A stretch of DNA of 47,055 bases from Alcanivorax sp. UBA4485 (GTDB lineage Bacteria > Pseudomonadota > Gammaproteobacteria > Pseudomonadales > Alcanivoracaceae), in the NCBI GenBank assembly GCA_002389055.1, contig DGNT01000216.1, positions 1-47,055 of the forward strand, given 5' to 3'. Made by a program: the position numbers and the translations under genes. Under the pieces are notes generated by a model that saw only the letters and a list, made by a program, of their open reading frames with translations, was not told the DNA's origin and did no database searches. Of the stretch, positions 16,521 to 25,402 are shown one piece after another. Position 1 is the stretch's first letter. The number at the start of each line of letters is the position of its first letter.

Positions 16521-18347
16521 ATGATCCTGAAAACTGCATTGCCGACCGGTATGGCAACCGGCCTGGCCCTGCTTCTCGCCGCCTGCGGTGGCGACAACAG
16601 TAGCAACACGCCTGAACAGCAAGCCAAGGCGCTGAGCCTGCAAGTGCTGCACACCAACGACCACCATTCCTACTTCGAAGGCCAGACCTACGATCTGTCA
16701 CTGGACTACGATGAAAACCAGGTGGGTAGCGAGCCAGTGCGCCTCAGTCTCGGCGGTTTCCCCCGTATCGCCACCGCCATCGAAGAATACCGTGATGGCC
16801 ACACCCTGGTTCTCAACAGTGGCGAACTGAACGGCACCCTGTACTTCAGCCTGTTCAAGGGCGAAGTGGACTTCAAGGTATTCAACACCATCGGCCTGGA
16901 CGCCTACGAACTGGGGAACCACGAATTCGACGAAGGCGAAGCGCACCTTCGGGATCTGCTGGAAACGGTGGATTTTCCGGTAATCGCCGGCAACGTGCGC
17001 CCGACCGTGGACAGCCCGCTGTTCGGCGCCGACATCAAGCCCTATGTGGTCAAGGAAATCGACGGCGAAAAGGTCGCCATCATCGGTGTGTTGAAAGTGG
17101 AGAAAACCCGGGAATCTTCCCTGGTCACCGATGCCGTGGAATTCGACGATGAAATCCTGTCGGTGCGTGATCACATCTACACCTTGAAGGATCAAGGCAT
17201 CAACAAGTTCATCGTGCTCAGTCACCTGGGCTACGATTTTGATCAGGTTCTGGCGGAAAGCGTGCGCGACATCGATGTGATCGTGGGCGGCGACACCCAT
17301 GACGTGCTCGATTCCACCGGCGAATTCCAGGCCATGGGCATTGAAGTGGACGGCGACTACCCCACCGTGGTCCAGAATCCCGACGGCCAGCCGGTGTACA
17401 TCGTCCAGGCCTGGGAATACGCCAAGGGGCTGGGCCGGCTCAACATCGACTTCGACGCCGACGGCGTGGTCACCGATATCAACGGCAAGGTGGAACTGCT
17501 GGTGGGCGAGTCCTATCAGGTTCAGAACAACGACAACGACTGGGTGGCGGCGGACACGGACCAGACCGCCCGCATCAACAGCGTGATCGACGGCCTCACC
17601 ACCCTCCGCACCGCCGAGGAATCCCAGCAGATCCTGGATATTCTCGCCCCCTACAAAGAGGAGATGGAAAGCTTCAAGCAGGATACGCTGGGTCAGGTCA
17701 GCGAGCTGATGCCGTTCGAGCGCATCCCCGCGCCGTTCAACACCGGTGAAACACCCACCGGCAGCTACGCGGCCTATGTGGTCGCCGACGCCTTCCTGAA
17801 ATACCTGCCCAAGGCCGATGTGGCGATTCAGAACGCCGGCGGCGTGCGCGCGCCGCTTAACGACGGCACCTTCACCGTTGCCGACGCCTACAGCATCCTG
17901 CCGTTCTCCAACACCGTGGTCACCATCGACATGACCGGTGCGGAGATCATTAAGGTGCTCAACGAAGGGCTCGATTACGCTCAAGGCATCTCCGCCTCGA
18001 CCGGCGCCTTCCCCTACTCCGCGGGCCTGCGCTATGACGTCACCCTGGGCGCGGCGGAAGGCTCCGGCATCCAGAACGTGGACGTGCGCGACGAGAGCGG
18101 CAACTGGACCCCGATCGTCAACAGCCAGACCTACTCCGTGGCCACCAACTCGTTCACCGGCCAGGGCAAGGACGGCTACATCACTTTTGGCGAGGTGCAG
18201 CAAGCCCGCCCGGACGCCTTCGAGGATTCCAACGTGGCCTACGTGGTGCCGCTACTGGAATACTTCCGCGAAGAGCTTCCCGACCAGACCCTGCCCGCCC
18301 TGGACGCCACTGACTACTGCCTGAAATCGGTCGCCGACCAACGCTGA
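16521..18347 (+). CDS. 5'-nucleotidase / NAD-pyrophosphatase-like lipoprotein (UshA/NadN family)
   Basis: A 608-residue exported metallophosphatase that releases nucleosides and phosphate from extracellular nucleotides. The signal peptide ends in a lipobox, LLLAAC (Cys 22), so it is probably membrane-anchored. The N-terminal calcineurin-like domain has LHTNDHHSYFEG, GNHEFDEGE, and VLSHLGYD. The C-terminal substrate domain has NAGGVRAPL and DAYSILPFSNTVV. The usual GGHS(Q/H) metal motif reads GGDTHD, the variant I associate with NadN-type NAD nucleotidases, so I do not regard it as a defect. ATG follows CCGGAGCTTGCC. It appears monocistronic. Confidence 0.85.
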   Translation: MILKTALPTGMATGLALLLAACGGDNSSNTPEQQAKALSLQVLHTNDHHSYFEGQTYDLSLDYDENQVGSEPVRLSLGGFPRIATAIEEYRDGHTLVLNSGELNGTLYFSLFKGEVDFKVFNTIGLDAYELGNHEFDEGEAHLRDLLETVDFPVIAGNVRPTVDSPLFGADIKPYVVKEIDGEKVAIIGVLKVEKTRESSLVTDAVEFDDEILSVRDHIYTLKDQGINKFIVLSHLGYDFDQVLAESVRDIDVIVGGDTHDVLDSTGEFQAMGIEVDGDYPTVVQNPDGQPVYIVQAWEYAKGLGRLNIDFDADGVVTDINGKVELLVGESYQVQNNDNDWVAADTDQTARINSVIDGLTTLRTAEESQQILDILAPYKEEMESFKQDTLGQVSELMPFERIPAPFNTGETPTGSYAAYVVADAFLKYLPKADVAIQNAGGVRAPLNDGTFTVADAYSILPFSNTVVTIDMTGAEIIKVLNEGLDYAQGISASTGAFPYSAGLRYDVTLGAAEGSGIQNVDVRDESGNWTPIVNSQTYSVATNSFTGQGKDGYITFGEVQQARPDAFEDSNVAYVVPLLEYFREELPDQTLPALDATDYCLKSVADQR

Positions 18348-18511
18348 CCGGCAGCGAGCAAACCGGGCGGCGTACGCCGCCCGGCCTCTCCCATATCCGA
18401 CGCCTCCCCCCTCGCCTTAGAACGCCCCCACATCTTGGACAAGGTATGATGACGCCCGGGCATAACAGATGCGCCCGAATAATTAACAATGACAAAGAAA
18501 GAGGGAGAGCT

Positions 18512-20395
18512 ATGAGCTTGTTAAAGAAACTGCTGCCGGCGGTAACGCTGGCGGCGCTGGCGGGGTGCCAGCACGCACCGCCGGCTGAGCCGGCGGACGC
18601 GATCTGGCTGAACGGTCCGATCATTACCGTCGACGACGCCCAACCGGAAGCGGACGCCGTGGCGGTCCGCGATGGTCGTATCGTCGCCGTGGGTAAACGC
18701 AAAGCGGTGCTACGCCACCGTGGTGACGCCACCACCGTGCACGATCTGAACGGCCGCACCCTGCTGCCCGGCTTCGTGGACGCCCATGGCCATGTGTTCT
18801 TCACCGGCTTCCAGGCGATGAGCGCCAACCTGTTGCCACCGCCGGACGGCGGCGTTTCCGACGTGGCGTCCCTGGTCGAGACACTGAAAACCTTCGCCGA
18901 GGACTCGCGGCTGCGCGAGGAATTCGGTTTGATCTACGGCTTCGGCTACGACGATTCGCAACTGACCGAACAGCGCCACCCCACCCGCGCCGAACTGGAC
19001 CGGGTGAGCCAGGACCAGCCGGTGCTGGTGATCCACCAGTCCGCCCACTTCGGCGTGGTCAACAGCGCCGGCCTGAAACAACTGGGCATCACCGCCGACA
19101 GCGACAACCCCAAGGGTGGCGTGATCGTCAAAGACCCGGCCACTGGCGAACCCACCGGGCTGCTGGAAGAGAACGCCTTCTTCATGGCGCTGGGCAAACT
19201 GTTCCCGAAAATGAATGCGCAGCAAGCCATCGCCATGCTCCAGCAAGGCGAGAAGCTCTACACCAGTTACGGCTACACCACCCTGCAGGACGGCCGCAGC
19301 GCGCCGCAACACGTTAAGATCGCCGAGGCCGCGGCCAACGCCGGCGCACTGCGGGCGGACATCGTCTCCTATCCGGATATTCTCAACCCCGGCGTGGCGG
19401 ATCTGATGGTGGCGCCGTTCTATCACAACGTGGACAGCGCGCCGCAATACCACAACCACTTCCGCATCGGCGGCATCAAGCTGACCCTGGACGGCTCGCC
19501 GCAAGGCAAGACCGCCTGGCTCACCGAGCCCTATTACCAGCCGCCGGAAGGCAAGGCCGATGATTACGCCGGCTACGGCGTGGTGGACGACGACAAGGTC
19601 GTCGAGGTCTATACCCAGGCTCTGGAGAACCGCTGGCAAACACTCACCCACGCCAACGGCGACCGGGCCATCGACCAGATGATCATGGGCTGGCGCGAAG
19701 CCGAGGCCCGCGTGCCGGACGTGGACGTGCGGCCGGTACTGATCCACGGGCAAACTCTGCGTAAAGATCAGATCCCCGCGCTTGAAGAACTCGGCATCTT
19801 CCCGTCCCTGTTCCCCATGCACACCTTCTACTGGGGCGACTGGCACCGGGACTCCGTGCTCGGCCCGCAGCGCGCGGAAAACATCTCGCCCACCGGCTGG
19901 CTGCGCGAGCGCGGAATGCGCTTCACCACCCACCACGACGCCCCGGTGGCGCTGCCGGATTCCATGCGCGTGCTCGACGCCACCGTGAACCGCACTACCC
20001 GCAGCGGCCGGGTGCTCGGGGAGAACCAGAAAGTGGATGTGATGACCGCACTGAAGGCGATGACATTGTGGTCGGCGTGGCAGCACTTCGAGGAAGACAG
20101 CAAGGGCTCCATCGAAGTGGGCAAGCTGGCGGATTTCGTGGTGCTGTCGGGCAACCCGCTGACGGTACCGCCGAAGAGCCTGATCGACCTGCGCGTGGAA
20201 GAAACCATCAAGGAAGGGCAAAGCATTTACCATCGCGAGCCCGGCACCGCCGTTAATGCGCCGCCCGCCCTGGGCCTGGCCCCGGCGCTGGCCAGCCATG
20301 GGCACGAGCACGGTGAGAGCCACTTTGCGGGTGACGGCTGCTTCGCCCCCGGCCTGGAGGTGATTTTTCATCGCCTGACCGGCGCCACGCACTGA
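18512..20395 (+). CDS. YtcJ-like amidohydrolase lipoprotein
   Basis: A 627-residue metal-dependent hydrolase of the amidohydrolase superfamily, YtcJ-like group. An N-terminal signal with lipobox LAALAGC (Cys 19) predicts export and lipid anchoring, unusual for this mostly cytoplasmic group. The HxH metal motif is DAHGHVFFTG (His 92/94), with later His in LTHANGD and VLIHGQTL and the terminal Asp region TTHHDAPVALPD. Substrate unknown; relatives act on N-substituted amides or exoenzyme substrates. The ATG follows GGGAGAGC; upstream in-frame ATG has no ribosome site. Followed by a hairpin terminator shared with the convergent esterase gene. Confidence 0.85.
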   Translation: MSLLKKLLPAVTLAALAGCQHAPPAEPADAIWLNGPIITVDDAQPEADAVAVRDGRIVAVGKRKAVLRHRGDATTVHDLNGRTLLPGFVDAHGHVFFTGFQAMSANLLPPPDGGVSDVASLVETLKTFAEDSRLREEFGLIYGFGYDDSQLTEQRHPTRAELDRVSQDQPVLVIHQSAHFGVVNSAGLKQLGITADSDNPKGGVIVKDPATGEPTGLLEENAFFMALGKLFPKMNAQQAIAMLQQGEKLYTSYGYTTLQDGRSAPQHVKIAEAAANAGALRADIVSYPDILNPGVADLMVAPFYHNVDSAPQYHNHFRIGGIKLTLDGSPQGKTAWLTEPYYQPPEGKADDYAGYGVVDDDKVVEVYTQALENRWQTLTHANGDRAIDQMIMGWREAEARVPDVDVRPVLIHGQTLRKDQIPALEELGIFPSLFPMHTFYWGDWHRDSVLGPQRAENISPTGWLRERGMRFTTHHDAPVALPDSMRVLDATVNRTTRSGRVLGENQKVDVMTALKAMTLWSAWQHFEEDSKGSIEVGKLADFVVLSGNPLTVPPKSLIDLRVEETIKEGQSIYHREPGTAVNAPPALGLAPALASHGHEHGESHFAGDGCFAPGLEVIFHRLTGATH

Positions 20396-20408
20396 CCCCA
20401 GCCGCAAC

Positions 20409-20455
20409 AAAAAACGCCCGGCTCCGTTCCCTGAAGAACGAAGCCGGGCGCTTTC
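20409..20455. terminator. Bidirectional terminator between amidohydrolase and tannase-like genes
   Basis: Stem CGCCCGGCT…AGCCGGGCG (20415–20450) with further pairing CGTTC/GAACG inside. An A-run precedes it (T-run on the minus strand) and CTTTCC follows it. It ends both convergent genes. Confidence 0.8.
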
Positions 20456-20486
20456 CTCACTGACTATCGCTTCAGTCGCTGAACGC

Positions 20487-22205
20487 TTATTCCACGCACT
20501 CGAACGACGCCGCGACCATCGGATCGCCGCCGTCGATGTAACGGGGCCACGCCGGGTAGTCGCACAGCGGCCGGGTACGGCCCGGTTCACCGACGGTGTC
20601 CGTGGTGATCTGATTCTCCGGCGCGGTGCCGTCCTCCACCCACTCTTCCAGCGCCGTCAGCGAATCCCAGGTGGCGTTGAAGCTGAGGCTGGCGCCATGG
20701 CCGAAGCCGGCCACTTCATAGAAGCGCACGAACGAATCGACTTTGTCCTCGCCCATCTGATTCAGCAGCCGGCCGTAGTACATCTCGGTGGCGCGGGTGC
20801 TGACCAGCACGTCCGTCATGCCGTGCGCCAGCAGCAGCTTGCCGCCGCTTTGCTCGAACTCGGAAATATTGGTGCCCGCGTTGAGCCCCACACTCAGCTC
20901 GCTGATGCGCTGGGCGTACTCGGGCGCCGGGTTGATCGGGTCCAGGTTATAGGAATTGAACGACGCATCCCGGGCCACGGAATACTTCACCCACTGATCC
21001 ACCAGCACGCTCAGATAGGGCGCGTAGCGGGGCATGGCCGGGTAGACCGGCGCGGTGTAGCCCAGGTTCAGGAAGGTTACGGTGTTGCCCACCGGCGACA
21101 CGGTATCGATGCCCAGATCGGCGCCCCACACATTGCTGCCCGGGTAGCGGGTCTCACCGCTGGCCAGCGGAAAATTAAACACCACGCCGCTCTCCATCGC
21201 CTTCAGCGCCTCGATCTGCGCGTCGGACAAGCAGCTGTCGCCGTCGTCCCCGCCGCCGGGACAGCGCAGCGGGTTGCCGTTCACCATCGCCGTGGACGGA
21301 TCGAAAATCGCGTTGCACTGGCGCTGGTCATTGATCAGCTCGTCCGCCAGCCCATCCAACTCATCGCAGGCCTCCACGGCCGCGTCCAACAGCAACCGGC
21401 GCTTGGCGTAGCTCGGGTAGGCGCCCGGCTGCGACAGGGTGCGGCTGATGTACTGCCCGGCCAGCAACGCTTCCACATCGTTCCAGGCCGGGTACCAGGC
21501 AATGGCGCCGTCCCAGTCGTCGGGCCAGCGCTGAATGCTGGTGAGCGCCTCGCGGCCGCCGGTGGAGCCGCCGGCGAAGTAATGTTGCTTGGGCGCGCTG
21601 GCGTAGCGCTTCTGGACAATAAAGACCGAGGCGTCGCGGGTTTTCTTCAGGGCATCGCCGGCGAAGTTGTCCACTGCTTCGTCGTTCAGGCCCCAGCGGC
21701 CGTCCTGGGACCCCAGGGCGTTCGCCTGGTGACCGGAATCACTGGCGAAGGTGGCGTAGCCGCGACCCAGAGGCGTGGGCTGATCCACCGCGCCTTGCGC
21801 CACATGGCCGGCGATATTGGGGACGCTGCCGTTAAAGCCGCCACCGCCGAACATCAACACCTTCGAGTTCCAGTCCGTGGGCAGCGCCACCTTGAACAGA
21901 ATGTCCGGCGCCGTCGGATCCACCGGGCCGATGCGCCCGGACACCATGCAGTGCTCCGGGATGGTGGCCGCGCCACTGCCACTGGCGGCGATCACTTCCG
22001 CCGCGGTGACTTCGCCGCCGGAGGTCGCCAGCCCGATGGAGGCGGCGGGAATCTCCAGGCCCACCAGCTGATCGCAGGATCTGGCCTGGGGTTGTTCGGC
22101 CACCGGGGAATCGCTGCTGTCGCCGCCGCAGCCCGTAAACAGGGCGCTGGACACGCAGCACAGCGAAATACCCAGCCATTTAAAGCTGTTTCTTGTTGTC
22201 ATCAT
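20487..22205 (-). CDS. Tannase/feruloyl-esterase-family secreted lipoprotein with atypical active-site flanks
   Basis: A 572-residue alpha/beta hydrolase of the tannase/feruloyl esterase family, which cleaves aromatic esters outside the cytoplasm. Signal peptide with lipobox LFTGC (Cys 26). Catalytic triad candidates are Ser 214 in AGGSTGGREAL, Asp 465 in GMTDVLVSTRA, and His 503 in GFGHGASL. In the family, Ser and His are normally each flanked by Cys forming a disulfide (CS-D-HC motif). Here both Cys positions are Gly, so the disulfide is absent in a paired way. The start ATG is one of two adjacent ATGs after GGGAGAGC. The upstream AraC gene is on the same strand. Confidence 0.85.
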   Translation of the reverse strand: MMTTRNSFKWLGISLCCVSSALFTGCGGDSSDSPVAEQPQARSCDQLVGLEIPAASIGLATSGGEVTAAEVIAASGSGAATIPEHCMVSGRIGPVDPTAPDILFKVALPTDWNSKVLMFGGGGFNGSVPNIAGHVAQGAVDQPTPLGRGYATFASDSGHQANALGSQDGRWGLNDEAVDNFAGDALKKTRDASVFIVQKRYASAPKQHYFAGGSTGGREALTSIQRWPDDWDGAIAWYPAWNDVEALLAGQYISRTLSQPGAYPSYAKRRLLLDAAVEACDELDGLADELINDQRQCNAIFDPSTAMVNGNPLRCPGGGDDGDSCLSDAQIEALKAMESGVVFNFPLASGETRYPGSNVWGADLGIDTVSPVGNTVTFLNLGYTAPVYPAMPRYAPYLSVLVDQWVKYSVARDASFNSYNLDPINPAPEYAQRISELSVGLNAGTNISEFEQSGGKLLLAHGMTDVLVSTRATEMYYGRLLNQMGEDKVDSFVRFYEVAGFGHGASLSFNATWDSLTALEEWVEDGTAPENQITTDTVGEPGRTRPLCDYPAWPRYIDGGDPMVAASFECVE

Positions 22206-22274
22206 GCTCTCCCGATCTTGTAATTATTCAGGGGTTCTTTTTGTGTTGAGTGCACCGTCCCGGTGACGCCCGGG

Positions 22275-22329
22275 CACGACGCACCTAGAGCATAGTGCTT
22301 TTTTTGAACACATTCACTCTGATGTGAAT
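22275..22329 (-). promoter_or_regulatory. Candidate activator-dependent promoter of the tannase-like gene
   Basis: An inverted repeat ATTCAC-N6-GTGAAT (22312–22329) overlaps a weak −35 (GTGAAT on the minus strand), 17 bases before a TATGCT −10. This is the layout expected for an AraC-type activated promoter. It lies right at the end of the AraC gene. Inferred. Confidence 0.35.
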
Positions 22330-23219
22330 TAGTTTGTTCCGCGCAAGCCGGCGACGATGCGCGTGGCATCCTTGGAGGGCGCCAGACCAAAGGCCCGGGC
22401 GTATTCACGGCTGAACTGGGTAGGGCTTTCATAGCCCACTTCGTGGGCGGCGCGGGTGACGCCGTAGCCGGCGGCCACCAGTAGGGTGCGCGCCTGCAGC
22501 AGGCGCAACTGCTTCTGGTACTGCAGCGGGCTGAGGTTGGTCACCGCCTTGAAGTGACGGTGGAAGGCGGACAAGCTCATCGCCGCCTCTTCGGCCAGCG
22601 ATTCCATGCGCAGCGGCCGCGCGTAGTCGCGCCGCAACCGCTGAATTGCCCGATTCACCCGAGCCAGCGCGGTATCCGGCGTGGCGATGTCGCGCAGCAT
22701 CCAGCCCAGCGGCCCCTGCAGCACGCGATAGAGAATCTCGCGCTCGTAGGCCGGAGCCAGAGCGGGAATATCGTCGGGCCGCCGCATCAAGCGCAGCAGG
22801 CGCACCCAGGCATCCAGCAACTCCGGCGTCATCGCCGCCACGGAAAAGCCGGCGTCCCGGTCACCCCGCCCGGCAGAATCAGGCAAATCCGACAGCAGGT
22901 CCGCCAGAATCCGCGCGTCCAGGGTCAAGCTCACCGCCAGGTAGGGCTCGCCGGAGGCCGCCGGGCGCACCACCCCCGCCGCCGGCAGATCCACCGACAT
23001 CACGAAGTAGGTGGCGGGGTCGTAATGCAGGGTTTGCCCGCCCACGGTCATCGACTTACTGCCCTGCAAAATCAGATTGATCATCGGATCGTACACGGCG
23101 GCCAGATGGTGCTCGGGAATCGCGCCCTGGACCATCGCCACGCGGGGGATGCCGGTCTCGGTGCGACGGTTTTGCGCGTGGGCGGCCAGCGACCGCAGTT
23201 CGTTCAGGGCGTCGTTCAT
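22329..23219 (-). CDS. AraC-family transcriptional regulator
   Basis: A 296-residue regulator with an N-terminal AraC_N-type sensing domain (GIPRVAMVQG, YDPMINLILQG, YDPATYFVMSVDLPA). The C-terminal double HTH follows: SLAEEAAMSLSAFHRHFKAV, then AHEVGYESPTQFSREYARAFG. The ATG at 23219 gives the typical family beginning (NELRSLAAHAQNRR). A TTG 14 codons upstream is less likely. It is upstream of and co-oriented with the tannase-like gene, its most probable target. Confidence 0.85.
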   Translation of the reverse strand: MNDALNELRSLAAHAQNRRTETGIPRVAMVQGAIPEHHLAAVYDPMINLILQGSKSMTVGGQTLHYDPATYFVMSVDLPAAGVVRPAASGEPYLAVSLTLDARILADLLSDLPDSAGRGDRDAGFSVAAMTPELLDAWVRLLRLMRRPDDIPALAPAYEREILYRVLQGPLGWMLRDIATPDTALARVNRAIQRLRRDYARPLRMESLAEEAAMSLSAFHRHFKAVTNLSPLQYQKQLRLLQARTLLVAAGYGVTRAAHEVGYESPTQFSREYARAFGLAPSKDATRIVAGLRGTN

Positions 23220-23357
23220 CCGCTTATTGGACGCCGGCGCCGCCGCCGGCACAAGCGGCAAAGCAGAAACAGGCAGGTTTCAGGCAGGAACCGGTGTGCC
23301 CGGTCTCCGGCGCCGCCCTATCGTGTAACCACCCCCTTGCCCCCATCAGGAGACACC

Positions 23358-23753
23358 ATGCTCGATCACCTCTTCGTATCCGTCAGCGACCCGGACCGCT
23401 CCATCGCCTTCTACACCCGGGCGCTGGCGCCGCTGGGCATCGTCAACCGCCACGACTACGACGGCAAGGACGGCCCGCCCGGCCACCCGGACCTGAAAGG
23501 CTTCGGCGCCCACGGCCGCATCTTCTTCTGGCTGCGGCCCGGCCAGGTGGACGCCCGCGCGGCGCACATCGGCTTTGTCGCCGACAGCGAGCAAGCCGTG
23601 GACGCCGCCTACGCCGAGGCCATGGCCGCCGGCGCCACCGACAACGGCGCCCCCGGCCCGCGCCTGCACTACGACCCGCGCTACTACGCCGCCAACGTGC
23701 TCGACCCGGACGGCTACAGCCTGGAGTTCGTGTACAAAAGCTGGCAGCACTGA
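23358..23753 (+). CDS. VOC (glyoxalase/bleomycin-resistance fold) protein
   Basis: A 131-residue vicinal-oxygen-chelate protein with two paired βαβββ modules: MLDHLFVSVSDPDRSIAFY, and the end DPDGYSLEFVYK. The likely metal ligands are His 4 and the Glu in SLEFV, with AAHIGF between. ATG follows AGGAGA. No substrate can be assigned. It converges on a second VOC gene 25 bases away on the other strand, with which it shares the motif NGAPG. Confidence 0.85.
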   Translation: MLDHLFVSVSDPDRSIAFYTRALAPLGIVNRHDYDGKDGPPGHPDLKGFGAHGRIFFWLRPGQVDARAAHIGFVADSEQAVDAAYAEAMAAGATDNGAPGPRLHYDPRYYAANVLDPDGYSLEFVYKSWQH

Positions 23754-23778
23754 ACGTCGCCGCGCTACGGCCGGGGTT

Positions 23779-24177
23779 TTAGGCGGGCACCGCCTGGCAC
23801 ACCACTTCCACATTGACGCCGTCCGGGTCCAGCACATAGGCGGCGTAATAGTGATCGTGATAGTGCGCCCGAACCCCGGGAGCGCCGTTGTCGACCCCAC
23901 CCGCCGCCAGCGCCGCACGATGGAAGGCATCCACCACGGACCGCTCCGCCGCCGCGAACGCCACATGGGTGCCCGCCCCGGCCTGCTCATTATCGTGCAC
24001 CCACAAACGGGGGTAGCCGTCCCTGCCGAAGCCGTGGCGCGTGCCGCCGCTGCGGGTGCGCTCCGGCCCGACCGTGATAATGCGGGTCATGCCCAGCGGC
24101 GCCAGCGCCTGCTCATAGAAACGGCGCGACACCTCAGCGTCGCGCACGGCGAATTCCACGTGATCCAGTAACGTCAT
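23779..24177 (-). CDS. VOC (glyoxalase fold) protein
   Basis: A 132-residue VOC protein starting MTLLDHVEFAVRDAEVSRRFY and ending DPDGVNVEVVCQ. It resembles the convergent VOC gene (EQALAPLG versus TRALAPLG; DNGAPGVRAHYHDHYYA versus DNGAPGPRLHYDPRYYA), suggesting an old duplication. The ATG is preceded by AGGCGGA. Function unknown; relatives include lactoylglutathione lyases and dioxygenase-like proteins. Confidence 0.85.
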   Translation of the reverse strand: MTLLDHVEFAVRDAEVSRRFYEQALAPLGMTRIITVGPERTRSGGTRHGFGRDGYPRLWVHDNEQAGAGTHVAFAAAERSVVDAFHRAALAAGGVDNGAPGVRAHYHDHYYAAYVLDPDGVNVEVVCQAVPA

Positions 24178-24260
24178 AGGGCTGTCCGCCTGAAGGTAGC
24201 GTTTCGGAGGCCGGCCCATCGCCGGCCCGTCCATTGTGCCCCATTCTCTGCTGATGCCCG

Positions 24261-24857
24261 TTATTCGATCCCGGGCATGCCGACGTAGCCCGGCAGTGCT
24301 TTGATGCGTTCAATCCAGGCGCGGATCGCCGGGTACGGCTCCAGCGTCACGCCGCCTTCCCAGCCCAGCGCCAGATAGGGAAACACCGCGCACTCGGCGA
24401 TGGTCGGGCGGCCCATCGCGAGCCATTGGTGCTTACTCAGGTGCTGTTCGATCAACGGCAGCACCCGCGCACTGATCTCCAGGGCCCTTTCTTTGTCCAA
24501 CGGGTAGCCGAACTTATCGATCAAGCGCGCCGCGTTGGGACCGTGATTGATCTCGTTGGCGGCGGTGGACAGCCACTGCATCACGGCGCCCTGGTGGGCG
24601 GCGCTGTCCGGCCACCACTGGTGTCCACCATAGCGTCGCGCCAGATACACCAGGATCGCCTGGGAATCGCGCAGGACCACATCGCCGTCTTCCAACACCG
24701 GCACCTGCGCCCAGGGGTTCAGATCGATAAACGGCGATTGCTTATGCTCGCCGGCGGCCAGATCCACTGGCACAAGCTCCAGCTCAATGCCCACCAGGGC
24801 GGCGAACAGACGCACCTTGTAGGCGTTACCGGACAATTCCATATCGTAGAGTTTCAT
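24261..24857 (-). CDS. Glutathione S-transferase
   Basis: A 198-residue cytosolic GST. The N-terminal thioredoxin-like domain (residues about 1–77) has the glutathione-site region LSGNAYKVRLFAALVG and the cis-Pro/DSQAI motif (NPWAQVPVLEDGDVVLRDSQ). The all-helical C-terminal domain has the N-capping motif PTIAECAVFPYL. ATG with GAGGAG upstream. It lies just downstream (11 bases) of the VOC gene on the same strand; a GST plus a glyoxalase-fold enzyme suggests a small detoxification operon. Confidence 0.9.
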   Translation of the reverse strand: MKLYDMELSGNAYKVRLFAALVGIELELVPVDLAAGEHKQSPFIDLNPWAQVPVLEDGDVVLRDSQAILVYLARRYGGHQWWPDSAAHQGAVMQWLSTAANEINHGPNAARLIDKFGYPLDKERALEISARVLPLIEQHLSKHQWLAMGRPTIAECAVFPYLALGWEGGVTLEPYPAIRAWIERIKALPGYVGMPGIE

Positions 24858-24868
24858 GGCGAGGCTCC

Positions 24869-25285
24869 TCATTCGGTTTCGGGCAGCAGCTGGTTGAACT
24901 CCAGCACGTTGCGGTCCGGGTCGCGGATAAACAGGGTGATGCGGCGCGGGCCCAGGCGGTGAATGCCCTCGGTAATCTCGATGCCGGCCTGGTCCAGCCA
25001 ATCCTTCAGGGCATAGAGGTCGTCCACCACGAACGCCGGGTGGGTGACGCCCGGCAGCTTCACCGGCTCGTCCAGCAGCACGTTGCGGCCATGGGGCAGG
25101 CGCGTGCCGTTGAAAATCAGATTGATGCGCACGCCATCCGGCGTCTCCATCTCGTTGGCCTCGGCCTTCTCGAAACGGCGCACCTCCGTGAACCCGAGCT
25201 GCTCGTAGAACGCCACCGCCTGCTGGCGGTCGCTGACGCGGATGCCGACGTGGTCGTACTCACGAATGGGCTGCGGTTGTTTCAT
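24869..25285 (-). CDS. VOC (glyoxalase fold) protein, divergent from LysR
   Basis: A 138-residue glyoxalase-fold protein: REYDHVGIRVSDRQQAVAFY near the N-terminus (His ligand in YDHVGI) and IRDPDRNVLEFNQL at the C-terminus (Glu ligand in VLEFN). ATG follows AGAAGGAGCC. First gene of a two-gene operon with the glutathione S-transferase and divergent from a LysR gene that probably controls it. Confidence 0.85.
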   Translation of the reverse strand: MKQPQPIREYDHVGIRVSDRQQAVAFYEQLGFTEVRRFEKAEANEMETPDGVRINLIFNGTRLPHGRNVLLDEPVKLPGVTHPAFVVDDLYALKDWLDQAGIEITEGIHRLGPRRITLFIRDPDRNVLEFNQLLPETE

Positions 25286-25402
25286 CACTGGCTCCTTCTG
25301 CGAAACAGGGATCGCCAGTAAACGCCCATCGATGGATTCAATAAATGGCGCCAACCTGTTAGCTTTATTCAGGTTTTCGCACAAATGGAGCCAAGCGCCC
25401 CG

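Noticed and set aside
16521..18347. GGDTHD in the 5'-nucleotidase looked like a lost metal-binding His
   Set aside because: The same Asp variant is known to me from NadN-type nucleotidases, so it is more likely a subfamily trait than a defect.
18710..20590. A 626-residue minus-strand frame opposite the amidohydrolase gene
   Set aside because: Antisense shadow rich in His, Arg, Val and Gln with no motif. The plus-strand gene has clear lipobox and metal motifs.
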